NCBI GenBank assembly: GCA_003670925.1
Contig: QWQG01000249.1
Span: 1 to 39,025 of the forward strand
DNA: 39,025 nt
Direction: 5' to 3'
From: Planctomycetota bacterium
GTDB lineage: Bacteria > Planctomycetota > Planctomycetia > Planctomycetales > Planctomycetaceae
Shown here: one piece after another, positions 26,721 through 36,634 of the stretch
Layout: the number at the start of each line of letters is the position of its first letter
How positions within the stretch are numbered: position 1 is the stretch's first letter
The notes under the pieces: generated by a model
Told to the model about the DNA's origin: nothing
Database searches by the model: none
The model's input: the letters and a program-made list of their open reading frames with translations, nothing else
Position numbers and translations under genes: made by a program

Positions 26721-29102
26721 ATGAAGCATTTCGATTCGGCATCTTGGTGGCGTCAAGTAACGCAAGTTATCGTGTTCGCATTGGTTGCGTTGTGTTTTTC
26801 CGCAAACCTCATGACACGTTTGACACAAGCAGCGTCAGATGAACCAATCGTCGATGAAAAACCGACTTCGGATTCTGATGCGGCACTCGAAGAATTGAAG
26901 CCGAAAACGGACGGCAATCAGTTACGGGACGAAAGTGAGGCGCTTGACCCTGCCAACAAAGACGCCTTGGCTTGGTATATGGCGGGTCAGAAGGCCATGC
27001 GGCGCGGCGACCTCCAGCCTGCTGCCGACGCATTCGAAAAAGCGGCCGAAGCATCACCCAAATCTGCCGTTCCTTTGCGGGCCCTTTCGATGGTTCAGCT
27101 GCGACTTGGCCGCACAGAAGAGGGAATTAGCACTGCCGAAAAAGCCATCGCACTGGATCCAGATGACGTTGAGATGCGACTTCAGATGGCGGTATTCTAT
27201 GCCACTACGCAGCGTATTGAAAAATCCATCGCATTGTTGAACGAAGCATTGGAGTCGAAAACGCTGAAACAGAAGTCACCTGAGTTCGTGCAGGTTCATC
27301 AGGTCCGCGCCGCCGTCTTTCTGGCAACTCGGAATCTGAAGGAGGCAGCTGACAGTTACGAAGTATTGCTGAATGCACTCGAACGACCCGAAGATTTTGG
27401 AATAACCGACCGCGACCATAAGGCGATGGTCAAGAATCGTCCGACTGGTTACGAAGCGATTGGTCGTGTGATGCTGGAAGTTGGGCGTTACGAGAAAGCC
27501 ATTGAGGCATTTGAAGCTCTGGGGCGGATGGAACAGGATAAGCCTAGTGAGCACAACTTACTGTTGGCGCGTGCGTATTTTTTGAAAGACAAATTGGAGG
27601 ACAGCGAAAAGAATCTAAATTTATATTTTAGCAGCGGGCGACGTAGTAAAGAATCCCTCCAGATTCTGCTCGACCTTTATAGTGCCACAAGTCGCTCAGG
27701 CTCACTGACCGAACGCTTGAATCAGTTGAGTGAAAATACGCCGGATGCGACTTCTGTCAACATGTTTTTGGGTCAGGTGTTGCTGGATCAGGGAAAAGCG
27801 GTCGAAGCGAGTGCCGTCTATCAGGCAATCCTTGATTCCACTGGCGAAGCGGACGCCTATCTTGGATTGATTCGGGTGGCGATCACGCAACAGGACACGA
27901 GTGCGCTCATTGCCACAGTGAACCGTGCCGCTCGGTCCCGAATTCGCGTTGAGGAATTGGTTCCCTTGGTAGTCAGTATTGCTGCTGGCGATGAATTTGC
28001 CAAGCTTTCCATCAGCGCTTGTCAGACCATGTATGACGAAAAACCTGCTGACCTGCATCCGATGGTTCCGTACTTCTGTGCTTTGATTGCGGAAGCAATC
28101 AAGCAGCCAAAGGAAGAATCAGGGTTACTTAAGGCCGCCTTAGAATTGAATCCTGATCGCGCATTGTTGGAAAAGGTGCTTGAGAACTACGGCCTGAATC
28201 AGTTGACACTCAATGAGTACGCCATGGCGGCCAAGATTTTTGAACAGTTATTAACGATTCCAGGGTTAGAACCTAGTGTTCGGATTAATACGCTGTTTCG
28301 AATTTCTGGAGCCTACGCTTCAATTGAGGATATTAGTGCTGCGCGACAAGCACTCCAAGAAGCGTTGCGGATGGTTCCAAATGAACCTCAGTTGTTGGCT
28401 CGGTTAGCAATGGTTGAAGCCATTGATGGAAAGCTCGAAGTCGCCGAAAAGTTGCTCGAGAAATCTTTGGAAGGACTTGCTGAAGATTCGGAATTGCTTG
28501 TGGAGATCCGCATCCGTCTAGCGGGCATTTACGCTCGTGGGGACAAATGGGACGGTGCGATCGAGCAGTATCTCTTGGCGACCGAAAATCCGACAATCAC
28601 GGCGGCCACGCTGCGGTTGGTGCGGATGGGGTTGTCGAATGCTTACGTGCAGAGCGGCGATATGAGCAAAGGCGAAAAAGTGCTGGAAGCCATCTATGCG
28701 GAAGATCCAACTGATCCCGGCGTCAACAACGACCTTGGATATCTTTACACGGACCAAGGTAAGGAACTTGAAAAGGCAGAGCAGATGATTCGCATTGCCG
28801 TCGCAGATCAACCGGACAACCCCGCCTATCTGGACAGTCTTGGTTGGGTGCTGTTCAAGTTGGGTAAAAATGCAGAGGCCTTGGAACCGTTGAAAAAAGC
28901 GAACGGTAATCCAGAGTACCGTGATGCAACGCTGCTCGAACATCAGGGTGATGTGCATCAGGCTTTGCAGCAAACAAAAGAAGCTAGTGATTTGTGGTCG
29001 CAATCGTTGACGGTCGAACTGGAATCTCCCCAACCTGACAACAAGGTTGTCGCAAGGCTGAAATCAAAAATTGGAGATACCACACCGGCAGAGGCCAAGT
29101 GA
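26721..29102 (+). CDS. Large tetratricopeptide repeat protein, exported or membrane-anchored
   Basis: The 793-residue protein starts at ATG 26721 (MKHFDSASWWRQ), followed by a hydrophobic segment (VIVFALVALCFSANLM) that is a signal or anchor. A charged linker precedes about ten to fifteen TPR-type helical pairs. Clear examples are KAMRRGDLQPAADAFEKAAE, LRLGRTEEGISTAEKAIALD and, near the end, NNDLGYLYTDQGKELEKAEQ. The frame is open to TTG 26685, but the ATG gives a better N-terminus with ggtgag upstream. TPR scaffolds mediate protein contacts; the C-terminal part resembles tetratricopeptide proteins of lipoprotein or exopolysaccharide systems, without a specific assignment. Confidence 0.87.
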   Translation: MKHFDSASWWRQVTQVIVFALVALCFSANLMTRLTQAASDEPIVDEKPTSDSDAALEELKPKTDGNQLRDESEALDPANKDALAWYMAGQKAMRRGDLQPAADAFEKAAEASPKSAVPLRALSMVQLRLGRTEEGISTAEKAIALDPDDVEMRLQMAVFYATTQRIEKSIALLNEALESKTLKQKSPEFVQVHQVRAAVFLATRNLKEAADSYEVLLNALERPEDFGITDRDHKAMVKNRPTGYEAIGRVMLEVGRYEKAIEAFEALGRMEQDKPSEHNLLLARAYFLKDKLEDSEKNLNLYFSSGRRSKESLQILLDLYSATSRSGSLTERLNQLSENTPDATSVNMFLGQVLLDQGKAVEASAVYQAILDSTGEADAYLGLIRVAITQQDTSALIATVNRAARSRIRVEELVPLVVSIAAGDEFAKLSISACQTMYDEKPADLHPMVPYFCALIAEAIKQPKEESGLLKAALELNPDRALLEKVLENYGLNQLTLNEYAMAAKIFEQLLTIPGLEPSVRINTLFRISGAYASIEDISAARQALQEALRMVPNEPQLLARLAMVEAIDGKLEVAEKLLEKSLEGLAEDSELLVEIRIRLAGIYARGDKWDGAIEQYLLATENPTITAATLRLVRMGLSNAYVQSGDMSKGEKVLEAIYAEDPTDPGVNNDLGYLYTDQGKELEKAEQMIRIAVADQPDNPAYLDSLGWVLFKLGKNAEALEPLKKANGNPEYRDATLLEHQGDVHQALQQTKEASDLWSQSLTVELESPQPDNKVVARLKSKIGDTTPAEAK

Positions 29103-29271
29103 TTTTATGGCTCTCAAGACTGAACGATGAGCCCATCAAGAATTCGAATTTCGCGAAAATCGCGGGGGATGTTTGCCCGACGGTTGCGGCTTTCAGCCTA
29201 AGGGCAATCTGCAGCTTTTGAGCTCAAGCTCTCCCGAACGCGATGGTTGACGAGCAGGAAAACGCGCCCCC

Positions 29272-30411
29272 ATGGCCCGCAAGACGACGATCCGAAACGA
29301 CGATGATGAACCCGACGAACCGGAAAAATCCGCGAGGGAAGGCATCGGATCAGGGCGGGGTACAACGCGCGATGGCGGCGGTGATGAACCAGATCAACAA
29401 CGATATGACGATGAACTGCGCCCGTCCCGACTAGAAGACGTTGTCGGCCAAAAGGCAGTGGTTGAACGCCTACGAATTCTACTCGACGCAACTAAGCGGC
29501 GGAATGAGCCGCTGGGGCATCTGTTGCTGGACGGCCCACCGGGATTGGGTAAGACGACGTTAGCCACCGTGATCCCGCGTGAACTGGGGACGGAGTTGCA
29601 GATCACGGCAGGCCCTTCACTCAGCGCGCCCAAGGATCTGTTGCCGTATCTCACCAACGCGGCTTACGGCAGCGTGCTGTTTATTGACGAAATTCACCGC
29701 ATGCCGCCCGCAGTTGAAGAATTCATCTATCCTGCGATGGAAGATTTTCGAGTTGATATCACCTTGGGTGATGGACTGAACGCGCGCACGATCAATATGA
29801 AACTGCAGCCGTTCACACTCATTGGTGCCACAACACGCAGTGGTATGTTGACAGCGCCGCTGCGTGATCGCTTCGTCAATCGAGAGCATCTAGATTTTTA
29901 CACCGACGAAGAGCTGGCCACCATCGTCACGCGCAACTCCCGCAAGTTGCGCACAGAAATTTGCCCAGAGGCTGCTCAGGAAATTGCCATCCGATCCCGA
30001 GGTACGCCTCGCAAGACTAACAACTGGCTCCGCTGGACCCGTGACTACGCTGACGTTCGGGCAAATGGCAAAATCACGTTGGAGGTAGCCCGTGCGGCAC
30101 TCAAGATGAAGGGAGTTGACGACGCCGGACTGGAAGAACAGGATCGGAAATACCTGCACACGATCATGCATGTCTTTGCCGGCGGTCCCGCGGGCGTTCA
30201 AGCGTTGGGGCACACCATGAATATTCCGGCGGATACGCTGGAAGATGAAGTGGAGCCGTTTCTGCTCCGCGAAGGATTTATTCAACGGACGCCGCGTGGT
30301 CGGATGATCACGGCAAAAGCTATGGCACATCTGGGAATTTCGCAAAAGCAAAATCCGAAACATCCCCGATCCGGCTCCGAAAACCCTGATCAGCGGGAAC
30401 TCTTCGATTAG
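29272..30411 (+). CDS. ruvB: Holliday junction branch migration helicase RuvB
   Basis: RuvB is the AAA+ motor that drives branch migration with RuvA. The 379-residue protein has Walker [10 protein letters not shown] (88-96), Walker [10 protein letters not shown] (135-143), sensor [17 protein letters not shown] (185-201) with the arginine finger region, and the GTPR sensor-2 block (244-247). A C-terminal winged helix ends [20 protein letters not shown]. The N-terminal 45 residues are an extra charged Asp/Glu/Arg/Gly-rich extension, making it longer than the usual 335-350. No ribosome site is evident before ATG 29272. The fumarase gene starts 17 bases after its stop. No ruvA or ruvC is present here. 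Confidence 0.94.
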   Translation: MARKTTIRNDDDEPDEPEKSAREGIGSGRGTTRDGGGDEPDQQRYDDELRPSRLEDVVGQKAVVERLRILLDATKRRNEPLGHLLLDGPPGLGKTTLATVIPRELGTELQITAGPSLSAPKDLLPYLTNAAYGSVLFIDEIHRMPPAVEEFIYPAMEDFRVDITLGDGLNARTINMKLQPFTLIGATTRSGMLTAPLRDRFVNREHLDFYTDEELATIVTRNSRKLRTEICPEAAQEIAIRSRGTPRKTNNWLRWTRDYADVRANGKITLEVARAALKMKGVDDAGLEEQDRKYLHTIMHVFAGGPAGVQALGHTMNIPADTLEDEVEPFLLREGFIQRTPRGRMITAKAMAHLGISQKQNPKHPRSGSENPDQRELFD

Positions 30412-30428
30412 CATCTCTCTTTTGAATT

Positions 30429-32072
30429 GTGAAACCTCACGTGCCAACCGCTTCATTTGTATACGAACCACTTTTCGACACCGGCGTCGATGACACTCAA
30501 TACCGACTACTGACGCGAGATCATGTCACGGTTCGTCAGTTTGAGGGTCAGGATGTACTGTGCATCGATCCGGAGGCGCTCACGTTGCTGTGTTCTCAGG
30601 CATTCCACGATATTAATTTTTTCCTCCGCCCAGCGCACCTGCAGCAGGTCGCCGCCATTCTGGACGACCCGGAGGCATCGGACAATGATCGCATCGTTGC
30701 GCTAACGCTGCTCAAAAATGCCGACGTCTCCAGTGCGGGCGTCCTGCCGTTTTGCCAAGATACCGGGACCGCAATCGTCCAAGGGAAAAAAGGTCACGCC
30801 GTTTGGTCGCACGGCGACGAGGAGGCTTTGGCAAGGGGCGTCTACAACGCTTACACGGAGAACAATCTGCGGTATTCACAGAACGCCGCCCTGACAATGT
30901 GGGATGAGAAGAACACCAATACAAACCTACCGGCGCAATTGGAGCTAATGTCCTGCGACGGCCATGAGTATAAATTTCTGTTCATTGCCAAAGGCGGCGG
31001 TTCGGCCAATAAGTCGTTCTTCTATCAGGAGACCCGCGCGGTCCTCAATCCGAAATCGCTGGTCGAATACCTCACCTCAAAAATGCTGACGCTGGGCACC
31101 GCCGCTTGTCCGCCCTATCACCTCGTATTTGTCATCGGCGGGACATCTGCCGAAGCCACGATGAAGACCGTCAAACTGGCATCAACCAAATACTTAGATC
31201 ATCTTCCAACCACTGGTGACATCCAAGGTCGCGCATTTCGCGATCTGGACATGGAAGCGCAGATGCTCCAGCAGGCGCGGACGTGTGGCATTGGAGCGCA
31301 GTTTGGCGGCAAGTATTTCGCCCTAGATGTGCGTGTGATTCGGTTACCTCGACATGGCGCGTCGTTGCCCATAGGCATCGGTGTCTCGTGCAGCGCGGAT
31401 CGTCAGGCAAAGGGGAAAATCACGAAAGACGGCGTCTTTATTGAACATCTTGAAACAGAGCCGCTGAAGTACATTCCCGAGCACCTCCGACATCGCAAGG
31501 ACGAAGGCGCAGTGCGCATCGATCTGAATCGGCCGATGCTGGAAATTCTGGCGGACCTCAATCAGTATCCTGTAACGACCCGACTGCTGCTGAGTGGTCC
31601 GATCGTGGTGGCTCGGGATATCGCGCATGCGAAGCTGAAAGAACGTCTGGATGTTGGTCAACCGTTGCCTGAGTATTTTCAGCAGCATCCTGTTTACTAT
31701 GCAGGTCCGGCAAAGAAACCGGAAGGCTATGCGAGTGGTTCATTTGGCCCGACAACCGCAGGTCGGATGGATTCTTATGTCGATCTTTTTCAATCCGCAG
31801 GTGGCAGTATGGTAATGATCGCGAAAGGGAATCGTGGCAAGCAGGTGACTGCAGCTTGCCACACGCACGGGGGATTTTACCTTGGCAGTATTGGCGGACC
31901 GGCTGCAATTTTAGCGAAAGAAAATATCCGCAGCGTCGAAGTGCTTGAATTTCCTGAACTCGGTATGGAAGCCATCTGGAAAATTGACGTGATTGATTTC
32001 CCCGCGTTCATTCTAGTTGACAACAAGGGCCACGACTTCTTTGAAAACATCGGCGCAGGATGTGCGCATTAA
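30429..32072 (+). CDS. Class I fumarate hydratase (iron-sulfur)
   Basis: The enzyme interconverts fumarate and malate in the citric acid cycle using a [4Fe-4S] cluster. At 547 residues it matches E. coli FumA (548). The three cluster cysteines are in place: C109 (LPFCQDTGT), C227 (GTAACPPYH) and C321 (GVSCSADR), against C105, C224 and C318 in FumA. Other family blocks are [20 protein letters not shown] and [20 protein letters not shown]. The GTG start at 30429 lies 17 bases after ruvB and suggests co-transcription, though the two have no functional link. An oxygen-sensitive cluster is expected. Confidence 0.94.
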   Translation: MKPHVPTASFVYEPLFDTGVDDTQYRLLTRDHVTVRQFEGQDVLCIDPEALTLLCSQAFHDINFFLRPAHLQQVAAILDDPEASDNDRIVALTLLKNADVSSAGVLPFCQDTGTAIVQGKKGHAVWSHGDEEALARGVYNAYTENNLRYSQNAALTMWDEKNTNTNLPAQLELMSCDGHEYKFLFIAKGGGSANKSFFYQETRAVLNPKSLVEYLTSKMLTLGTAACPPYHLVFVIGGTSAEATMKTVKLASTKYLDHLPTTGDIQGRAFRDLDMEAQMLQQARTCGIGAQFGGKYFALDVRVIRLPRHGASLPIGIGVSCSADRQAKGKITKDGVFIEHLETEPLKYIPEHLRHRKDEGAVRIDLNRPMLEILADLNQYPVTTRLLLSGPIVVARDIAHAKLKERLDVGQPLPEYFQQHPVYYAGPAKKPEGYASGSFGPTTAGRMDSYVDLFQSAGGSMVMIAKGNRGKQVTAACHTHGGFYLGSIGGPAAILAKENIRSVEVLEFPELGMEAIWKIDVIDFPAFILVDNKGHDFFENIGAGCAH

Positions 32073-32082
32073 CCGGAGATCG

Positions 32083-32177
32083 CAGCGCGACTGTGCGCGT
32101 CGCGGCTGCATTAGCCGCATGGCGCTTGACGACGAGCTTCAGCTCTTACGAGGCTCGACTCAGACAGTCGCGCGCTG
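32083..32177. repeat. Inverted repeat between fumarase and membrane glycosyltransferase genes
   Basis: cagcgcgactgt (32083-32094) and acagtcgcgcgctg (32164-32177) are complementary except for a two-base insertion. The region between contains further gc-rich partial arms. No T-run follows. It fills the 112-base spacer and resembles the other palindromic repeats in the window. Confidence 0.55.
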
Positions 32178-32184
32178 GTAGATC

Positions 32185-33756
32185 ATGTCAACTGAGAGAT
32201 TAAAACATGGCCCCCAATTCATCTGCATGGCGTTGCTGATATGTCTCGTGCTGGCCATTGCGTGGGCCGGTGGCGGGCGTTATTTGCTGCAGCGGCAATT
32301 GTGGATGGATGAGGTTCACTCATGGCTGCTGATTCAGGAACCGCAGCCACAACGCTCACTTCAAGCGCTGGGCGCCGGGATAGATTACAACCCACCGACT
32401 TACGTTTTCCTAGCTCGACAACTGCAGTACCTGCCTGGAGGAATTACAGAATCCGCATTGCGGGGGCTTTCCCTGAGCCTAATGCTTCTGGCAATCGTTG
32501 GTGTTTTTGTTGTTTTGTATCGTCGTTTTTCGTTACTTGTGTGTGTGGCTGCGGTACTCATGATGGCCTCCAATGTGCATTTGATTCATCAGGCGGCGGA
32601 GATTCGATTTTATCCACTGTGGTGCGCGGCATGTGCGTGGTTGTGTGTCGTGCTGGATGGTCAAGTCATTCATAGACTGTGGCTGCTGCGTCTGAACAAT
32701 ATCGTGGCGATCCTGCTGGCAGGCATCATTCCGACGACGCACTATTTTGGGATTCTGACGCTCGGTCTCATCTGCGTCGGGGCGATGCTCGTGCCAAACA
32801 TTACACAAGGTCGCCGGAGGACGATCGGATTGGTTGCCTTGACAGGCGGCCTGTGTCTTGTCGGGTGTCTGCCGTTTCTGATCGGACAGCGGGCGGCAAT
32901 CACACGCGCGACATGGGTTTCCCCCGCAACATTCGACGACAGCATCGGCTTTCTGACGGCCATGTTTCCTGTGCTCCCGATCATTGCCTGCGGCGCAGCC
33001 TTTGTCATTTCATCGGCATTGAGCAAAGTGGGAGAAAGGCGCGCGGATCTGACGGTGGCAGAACATGAGGCAACCTCTGACGCAGTTCCAACTCTCAACG
33101 AACAGGCAAAACATCTGGCCCCGAGCCTGCTATTGGCCCTGCTGCCGCTCGTGATTGTGCTCCTTTCGTGGAGTGTGCAGCCGGCGTTGGTGACGCGCTA
33201 CGCGGTCCCCGGAGTCCTCGGTTTCGGGGCCATCTTCGCCCTCCTCCTGTCCCGCTGTGGTCCTCGTTTTCAGATGCTAATGATCGTTGCTGGCGGTGTC
33301 ATGTTTCTGCAGGGTGTCGCGTTCTGTAGTCATCAATGGTACGAGATCGACCGAATCCGCGACGAGCTCGTGACACAATTGAAAAAGCTTCCTCCCGACG
33401 GACCGATTGTGTTCGAGGACCGCACTGTCTCCATGCCTGTCCTACATTCACACCCGGAACTACACGCGCGGTGTTCCCTGTTAGATTTCACAGACGATCA
33501 GCTTTCCGAAGACTCCGAGCTCCGCATTGTCCAACGTGATGTTGGCAGACGAGTCGCGGAGTGGTATCCCGCGTACGCGCTGAGGTCACTCACATCCCTG
33601 CAAAATGAACCCACGTTCTTTGTAATTCCATACATGGAGTCAGCCTCAGCTTCACTCAAGTGGCCATTCGACCATCGGAAGTCTGCCGTTTCTCCAAGTA
33701 TCGATCGTTATGATCGCAAAGCGCCTGACGCGCCAACAGCTGCTGGGCAACTCTAG
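32185..33756 (+). CDS. Polytopic membrane glycosyltransferase-like protein (GT39/ArnT type)
   Basis: The 523-residue protein is strongly hydrophobic with about ten membrane helices. After the first helix (FICMALLICLVLAIAWAGGG) the motif LWMDEVHSW (39-47, D42 E43) matches the catalytic Asp-Glu of GT39/GT-C enzymes, in the first periplasmic loop. A segment DYNPPTYVF (67-75) is also typical. The soluble C-terminal region (about 385-523) is extracytoplasmic. Such enzymes use polyprenyl-phosphate sugars. The acceptor is unknown. The stop is only six bases from the convergent nagA-like gene end, and no terminator was seen. Confidence 0.82.
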   Translation: MSTERLKHGPQFICMALLICLVLAIAWAGGGRYLLQRQLWMDEVHSWLLIQEPQPQRSLQALGAGIDYNPPTYVFLARQLQYLPGGITESALRGLSLSLMLLAIVGVFVVLYRRFSLLVCVAAVLMMASNVHLIHQAAEIRFYPLWCAACAWLCVVLDGQVIHRLWLLRLNNIVAILLAGIIPTTHYFGILTLGLICVGAMLVPNITQGRRRTIGLVALTGGLCLVGCLPFLIGQRAAITRATWVSPATFDDSIGFLTAMFPVLPIIACGAAFVISSALSKVGERRADLTVAEHEATSDAVPTLNEQAKHLAPSLLLALLPLVIVLLSWSVQPALVTRYAVPGVLGFGAIFALLLSRCGPRFQMLMIVAGGVMFLQGVAFCSHQWYEIDRIRDELVTQLKKLPPDGPIVFEDRTVSMPVLHSHPELHARCSLLDFTDDQLSEDSELRIVQRDVGRRVAEWYPAYALRSLTSLQNEPTFFVIPYMESASASLKWPFDHRKSAVSPSIDRYDRKAPDAPTAAGQL

Positions 33757-33762
33757 AATCAG

Positions 33763-34956
33763 CTATGAGGCGTTGAAAACAACTTGACCATCAACAACGG
33801 TGACAACAGGCTGGAACTTTGGGCCCTGCGTTGTATGTGATGCTGGCTCGGCGGTGATCCCAGAGATTCGAAAGACGGTCAGGCGGGGCGATTGTCCTTC
33901 CTCTAGAAATCCACGGTGAGATTCGAGGATCGCGGCAGGTTTGGTTGAGGCGAGGTTCCATGCGGCGTGCAACGGAACATTGCAAGCGGACATCAACTGC
34001 GCAACGCAGTCGCCTGTAGTAACGCCGGAGCCTGCCAGAAACTCCGTCTGCCCAGCGACGACAATTCGACCATCGTCGAGGACTTCGACCGCCACCTCGC
34101 CGGTGCTGTAACGTCCAACTGGGCAGCCACCAAAGCCAGAGACGTCTGACGTCAGAATGAGCCGGTCAAGCGACTTACATCGGACAATGCAGTTCAGCAT
34201 CGCCTCGGGAACATGCCAGCCGTCAGCGATCACGCTGCAGACCAATCTGTCGTCGGCAAGTTGGGGCCAGAAGACGTTGTGATGACGAGGTATCAGCCCG
34301 GTGCAGCCGTTTCCCAAATGCGTTCCTAGCGTAGCACCGGCATCTATAGCGGCTGTAATTTCGCCAGGACTTGCAGCCGTATGGCCAATCGAAACACGAA
34401 CTCCCGCATGCACCATTTGCTTCACGACATTGATCGCGTTGGGCACTTCCGGAGCAAGAGTCACGATGCGTACCAGATTTGCTGAGACCTGCTGCCAACG
34501 GCAAAATTCTGAAAAATCGGCAGGCCGAACATGCGCCAACGGGTGTGCTCCGCGCGGCCCGTCTTTCGGTGAAATCCACGGGCCTTCGACATGGCACCCG
34601 GCAATAACTTGACGCAAGAGGGGTGATCGATCTCGAGCAGCTCGAATGGTTGCTAGGCCGTGCTCAATTGCGGCTGTTGAATTTGTGATAAGAGTCGGCA
34701 GGCATTGCGTGATTCCCCGTTCAAGATACCAGTGGATCACTGTTTCTACCTCGTCCATTGTCAGCGTTTCGCTGCTGAACCAGATGCCTTTGAATCCGTT
34801 GAGCTGGATATCGCAAAGTCCCGGCCCCACGAGCGGCAGCTCGCGGCATTCGTGCGGCGGCATATCTAACGGCACGACGGACGCAATTCGCCCATGACGA
34901 AGGGTGATGCGAATCGGTTGCAACGTATCAAATCGGCGAGCAGTAATTGTCGTCAT
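33763..34956 (-). CDS. N-acetylglucosamine-6-phosphate deacetylase-like amidohydrolase
   Basis: The 397-residue metal-dependent amidohydrolase probably removes acetate from N-acetylglucosamine-6-phosphate. Motifs are GPGLCDIQLNG (start of the barrel), HVEGPW (metal Glu), RVSIGHTAASPGE (metal His), and LTSDVSGFGG (catalytic Asp). The usual NagA block THLFNAM is here THLGNGCTGLIPRHHNVFW, so substrate preference may differ. It follows the glycosylasparaginase gene by 12 bases, which links release of GlcNAc from Asn-linked glycans with its deacetylation. The N-terminal beta-sandwich is short. The exact substrate is inferred. Confidence 0.85.
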   Translation of the reverse strand: MTTITARRFDTLQPIRITLRHGRIASVVPLDMPPHECRELPLVGPGLCDIQLNGFKGIWFSSETLTMDEVETVIHWYLERGITQCLPTLITNSTAAIEHGLATIRAARDRSPLLRQVIAGCHVEGPWISPKDGPRGAHPLAHVRPADFSEFCRWQQVSANLVRIVTLAPEVPNAINVVKQMVHAGVRVSIGHTAASPGEITAAIDAGATLGTHLGNGCTGLIPRHHNVFWPQLADDRLVCSVIADGWHVPEAMLNCIVRCKSLDRLILTSDVSGFGGCPVGRYSTGEVAVEVLDDGRIVVAGQTEFLAGSGVTTGDCVAQLMSACNVPLHAAWNLASTKPAAILESHRGFLEEGQSPRLTVFRISGITAEPASHTTQGPKFQPVVTVVDGQVVFNAS

Positions 34957-34968
34957 GGCAAATAATCG

Positions 34969-36099
34969 CTATGGGCGTGTGAATAAGGCCGTGCAGTCTT
35001 CGTGGCGTGTGCCGTTTTCATCGGTGACGGAAAACTTTTCAGGTCCCCACATAGTCACGCCCGCATGGCGCCCATCTTTTGCCAGCAGATAAAAGATGAG
35101 CCCAAAATCCGGATGACCGTCTTTGTCCCGCAATCGAGGCTCGATTTTCTTGGCAACTCGCCGCAGGACTTCCATTCCGGCCTCCTCCGGTGACGCTCCA
35201 TTTCGCATTAATTCCACGGCGGCAAACGAGCACAGGTTCTGCAGATTGACTTCACCTAGACCTGTGCTGCCGCAAGAACCGATTTCATTGTCGCAGTACA
35301 ATCCGGCACCGATAATGGGTGAATCGCCAACACGACCGGGAATCTTGAACGCAAGGCCGCTTGTCGTAGTTGTGCAGGCAAAGTCACCTAAACGTGTCAT
35401 GCCAGCACAATGGATGGTCCCAGTCGGCCGACGAAACTTCATGGGAGAGATGTCTGACGCGACCTTCACATCCCTCGTCGCCGCCGATTGGACCAAGGGA
35501 ACCGAACGGCTCCGAAAAAAATCAGCAACAGGAATATCGTTGTCGGCTGGATCAGGCATCCAGTCATCTTTGTCACTGAGTGTTTCCTTCCACCGTAACC
35601 AGATTTTCCGAGAAAGTTCAGTCAGCAGATTTTCTTCGGGAAATCCGTGTGCCTTTGCAAAGTCAAGCGCCCCGGCACCGACGAGCAGCACATGATCCGT
35701 GCGCCGCATCACCTTGAGAGCGACCAACGCTGGGTGACGAATATTCTGCAGCGAAGCCACTGCACCGGCCCGATGGGTTGGCCCGTGCATTACTGCTGCA
35801 TCAAGTTCGACAATGCCACGTTCATTCGGTAATCCTCCGTAACCAACACTGGTGTCGTTTGGGTCGTCCTCCACAATCCCGACTCCAGCCACGACGGCAT
35901 CCGCGGGGTCGGATCCCGCTAAGATCATCTCGTACGCTTTTCTTGTAGCCTCCAGACCATTGGCAGAAGATACAACTTTGATTTTACCCGCAGTTGGACG
36001 AGACGGATTGCCAACCGCAGCATTCGTCGATGTTGCGCCGACAACTGCCGCCGCCACACCTGCCACATGCATAAAAGCTCGACGCGACACATCGGACAT
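34969..36099 (-). CDS. Tat-exported N4-(beta-N-acetylglucosaminyl)-L-asparaginase
   Basis: This Ntn hydrolase cleaves the GlcNAc-Asn bond of glycopeptides and self-processes to expose a catalytic Thr. The 376-residue protein begins with a Tat signal (SRRAFMHVAGVAAAVVGA). The processing site is PTGTIHCAGM with Thr228, followed by the family block AFKIPGRVGDSPIIGAGLYC and GSCGSTGLGE. In human AGA the corresponding motifs are TIGM and GRVGDSP; here two residues (HC) sit between TI and GM. It is first in a two-gene operon with the nagA-like gene. Export implies digestion of glycopeptides in the periplasm. Confidence 0.91.
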   Translation of the reverse strand: MSDVSRRAFMHVAGVAAAVVGATSTNAAVGNPSRPTAGKIKVVSSANGLEATRKAYEMILAGSDPADAVVAGVGIVEDDPNDTSVGYGGLPNERGIVELDAAVMHGPTHRAGAVASLQNIRHPALVALKVMRRTDHVLLVGAGALDFAKAHGFPEENLLTELSRKIWLRWKETLSDKDDWMPDPADNDIPVADFFRSRSVPLVQSAATRDVKVASDISPMKFRRPTGTIHCAGMTRLGDFACTTTTSGLAFKIPGRVGDSPIIGAGLYCDNEIGSCGSTGLGEVNLQNLCSFAAVELMRNGASPEEAGMEVLRRVAKKIEPRLRDKDGHPDFGLIFYLLAKDGRHAGVTMWGPEKFSVTDENGTRHEDCTALFTRP

Positions 36100-36634
36100 T
36101 GGTTCTTACTCCATCGTGTTCTGGCGGAGGGATGTTTTATTTACGCTGGGAGGGAAGGCTTCCAGCCTGCGGAGCTGAAGACGCAAGTTTCCGGTGGACG
36201 AGGCATGCTGAGACCCCGCCATGTCAGACATGAAACCCCGTGCAGAATTGCGTGAGCCGTCCGGTACTGCGTTTCTGCACCGGCAAGCTCAAACCTGCCG
36301 CTCGCCAATTCCTGAAACCACGACCGCGTGGAGTCAGAAGCCAGCCCCGCGGTCGTGGAGGTTAGACATTTCGGCACGGACCACAAGCAGACGCACCACA
36401 ATCCCGCAAGTTTCAGTGGAACAATGTTTGCATCTCGCAGCGGTTGTTTCTAAAAAACCTGCCGGATTGGCAGAAAGTTATGGGCAACGTGTCATTCCCG
36501 TTGGACGGACAGTCCCGGTGCCAATTTTATCGGTTCGATTGCAATCTGAAGGAAACTCGTGAGGATGCCCTCAGAGCAACTGATTCCGCGTTGATTTATG
36601 AATTTGAACAATAGTCGCACGAGGAAGTCATTAG
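36100..36634. other. Divergent intergenic region with two hairpins
   Basis: The 535 bases hold no supported gene; a 113-codon plus-strand frame (36221-36562) has no family features. An 11-base perfect inverted pair is present, ccacgaccgcg (36318-36328) with cgcggtcgtgg (36348-36358). A second hairpin, ctgcc (36459-36463) with ggcag (36469-36473), is followed by six Ts on the minus strand (plus A-run 36452-36457). That is terminator-like, but no minus-strand gene lies just upstream of it. Confidence 0.5.

Noticed and set aside
36221-36562. 113-codon plus-strand frame before the ABC genes
   Set aside because: Crosses two hairpins, lacks a ribosome site and any family pattern.
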